From Planktotalea arctica (GTDB lineage: Bacteria; Pseudomonadota; Alphaproteobacteria; Rhodobacterales; Rhodobacteraceae): 64,000 bases of DNA. The notes under the pieces are model-generated. The model ran no database searches. It saw only the letters and a list, made by a program, of their open reading frames with translations, and was not told the DNA's origin. The position numbers and the translations under genes were made by a program. The stretch covers positions 62,001 through 126,000 of the forward strand of contig NZ_MUHR01000005.1 of the NCBI RefSeq assembly GCF_002105285.1, written 5' to 3'. Of this stretch, positions 63,184 to 64,000 are shown piece after piece. Every line of letters starts with the position of its first letter. Positions within the stretch are counted from its first letter, which is position 1.

Positions 63184-63988
63184 ACGAGCTGTGCCCGATC
63201 CAAATTAGCACAATGCCCAGCACCACGCGATAGATCACATAGGGCGTAAAGCTCACTGATTTTAACAAGCGCATCATTAATGTCAGTGCCAGCATTGCAG
63301 CAACAAACGCGAAGACGGCGGCAATGGCCCCATCGCGGGCGAGGGCGGCATCTGCATTTGCAGCGACTTCCACGGCAAGCAAAGTGCCGCCCGCAAGGAT
63401 CGTCGGGATCGACATGAGCATCGCGATCTTGGCGGCGTCCTCGCGTGCGTAGCCAAGATAGCGAGCGGCGGTGATCGTGATGCCGGAGCGCGACGTGCCA
63501 GGGATCAACGCAATGGCTTGCCATAGCCCCATGATGATTGTGTCCTTCAGGTTCCAATCCCCAGCAACCTTCGCTGTCGGTCCTTTTTGATCTGCCCAAT
63601 AAAGAACAAGACCGAAGATCAGCATTGTCCAGCCAATCACCGTGATCGAGCGCATGGCATCATCGATGCCTGTGATTTTGAGAAGCAAGCCAAAGAGGAT
63701 TACAGGAATCGTTGCGATCATCAGCAGAAAGGCGAGTTTCGCACCCGGGTCCTCCAGCTTGCCGCTCAGCATTTTCGGGATGCCGAGCAGGGCAAGGCGT
63801 ACATCGCGCCAAAAATAGATCACCACAGCGAAGAGCGTGCCAACGTGAACAGCCACGTCGATGACCTGGCCTTGGTCCTTCATCCCCGTGAGGCTGGGCA
63901 ATAGGATGAGGTGGCCAGAGGAAGAGACTGGCAAGAATTCGGTGATGCCTTGGATGATCGCCACGAGTAAAAGGTAAAAGAGGGACAT
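63182..63988 (-). CDS. uppP: undecaprenyl-diphosphate phosphatase
   Basis: Membrane enzyme that recycles the undecaprenyl lipid carrier for cell-wall and surface-glycan synthesis; high copy gives bacitracin resistance. The 268-residue protein has about eight helices and the two family motifs: IIQGITEFLPVSSSGHLILL near residue 12 and LIPGTSRSGITITAARYLG near residue 165, with the catalytic Arg and Ser/His residues. Start at ATG 63988; only 12 bases of upstream sequence remain in the window. Confidence 0.97.
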   Translation of the reverse strand: MSLFYLLLVAIIQGITEFLPVSSSGHLILLPSLTGMKDQGQVIDVAVHVGTLFAVVIYFWRDVRLALLGIPKMLSGKLEDPGAKLAFLLMIATIPVILFGLLLKITGIDDAMRSITVIGWTMLIFGLVLYWADQKGPTAKVAGDWNLKDTIIMGLWQAIALIPGTSRSGITITAARYLGYAREDAAKIAMLMSIPTILAGGTLLAVEVAANADAALARDGAIAAVFAFVAAMLALTLMMRLLKSVSFTPYVIYRVVLGIVLIWIGHSS

Positions 63989-64000
63989 ATGTGTTTCCTG

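Overview
The window is chromosomal DNA of an alphaproteobacterium, most likely a marine Rhodobacterales (Roseobacter-group) species. Support comes from the gene families (tryptophan dioxygenase next to a CoA-dependent anthranilate pathway, NDUFA9-like protein, ArgJ of the ornithine-acetyltransferase type), an RpoH promoter before dnaK of the alphaproteobacterial form, many ATGA start/stop overlaps, and short GGAGTTTA..AAGATGAAG repeats of a kind I remember from Rhodobacterales spacers. No phage, transposase, CRISPR array or rRNA was seen. One tRNA gene is present, tRNA-Leu(CAG).

Layout. 0-2.9 kb: end of a NaChBac-type sodium channel gene and cell-envelope genes (two L,D-transpeptidases, a CAP lipoprotein, a tiny secreted protein). 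2.9-9 kb: housekeeping (hemH, an NDUFAF5-like methyltransferase, comF, grxC, a nitrilase-family amidase, marR, ubiG, pip). 9-14.7 kb: the rimP-nusA-ylxR-infB operon behind a promoter and a leader with a terminator hairpin. 14.7-23.9 kb: a PPIase-argJ-mutT operon, secA, two envelope proteins of poorly known role, radC. 23.9-28 kb: dnaK-dnaJ and an AlkB-like dioxygenase. 28-38.4 kb: surface-polysaccharide genes (export permease, cysQ, kdsB-like, galU, four glycosyltransferases, a double sulfotransferase). 38.5-40.5 kb: a bicupin and a class IV aminotransferase. 40.4-49.4 kb: an eight-gene operon for aerobic CoA-linked 2-aminobenzoate (anthranilate) breakdown, divergent from kynA. 49.4-54.8 kb: rnd-kdsD-lptC-lptA-lptB-hpf-ptsN-idi. 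54.9-61.7 kb: a repeat-bearing PIG-L deacetylase and an RND efflux pair. 61.8-64 kb: tRNA-Leu, an NDUFA9-like protein and uppP.

How the genes fit together. Tryptophan dioxygenase starts the kynurenine route that yields anthranilate. The divergent operon supplies an anthranilate-CoA ligase, the two-domain 2-aminobenzoyl-CoA monooxygenase/reductase, and beta-oxidation-type enzymes. Its MarR regulator probably binds a 26-bp imperfect palindrome between the two transcription units. In the polysaccharide region a PAP phosphatase (cysQ) lies near a PAPS-type sulfotransferase, which suggests a sulfated surface glycan. kdsD and the kdsB-like gene both belong to KDO metabolism, and lptABC carries LPS to the outer membrane.

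The points I would look at first are the alternative hairpins before rimP, the palindrome at 48460-48483, the three-repeat PIG-L protein, the double-domain glycosyltransferase and sulfotransferase, and the three short interspersed repeats.
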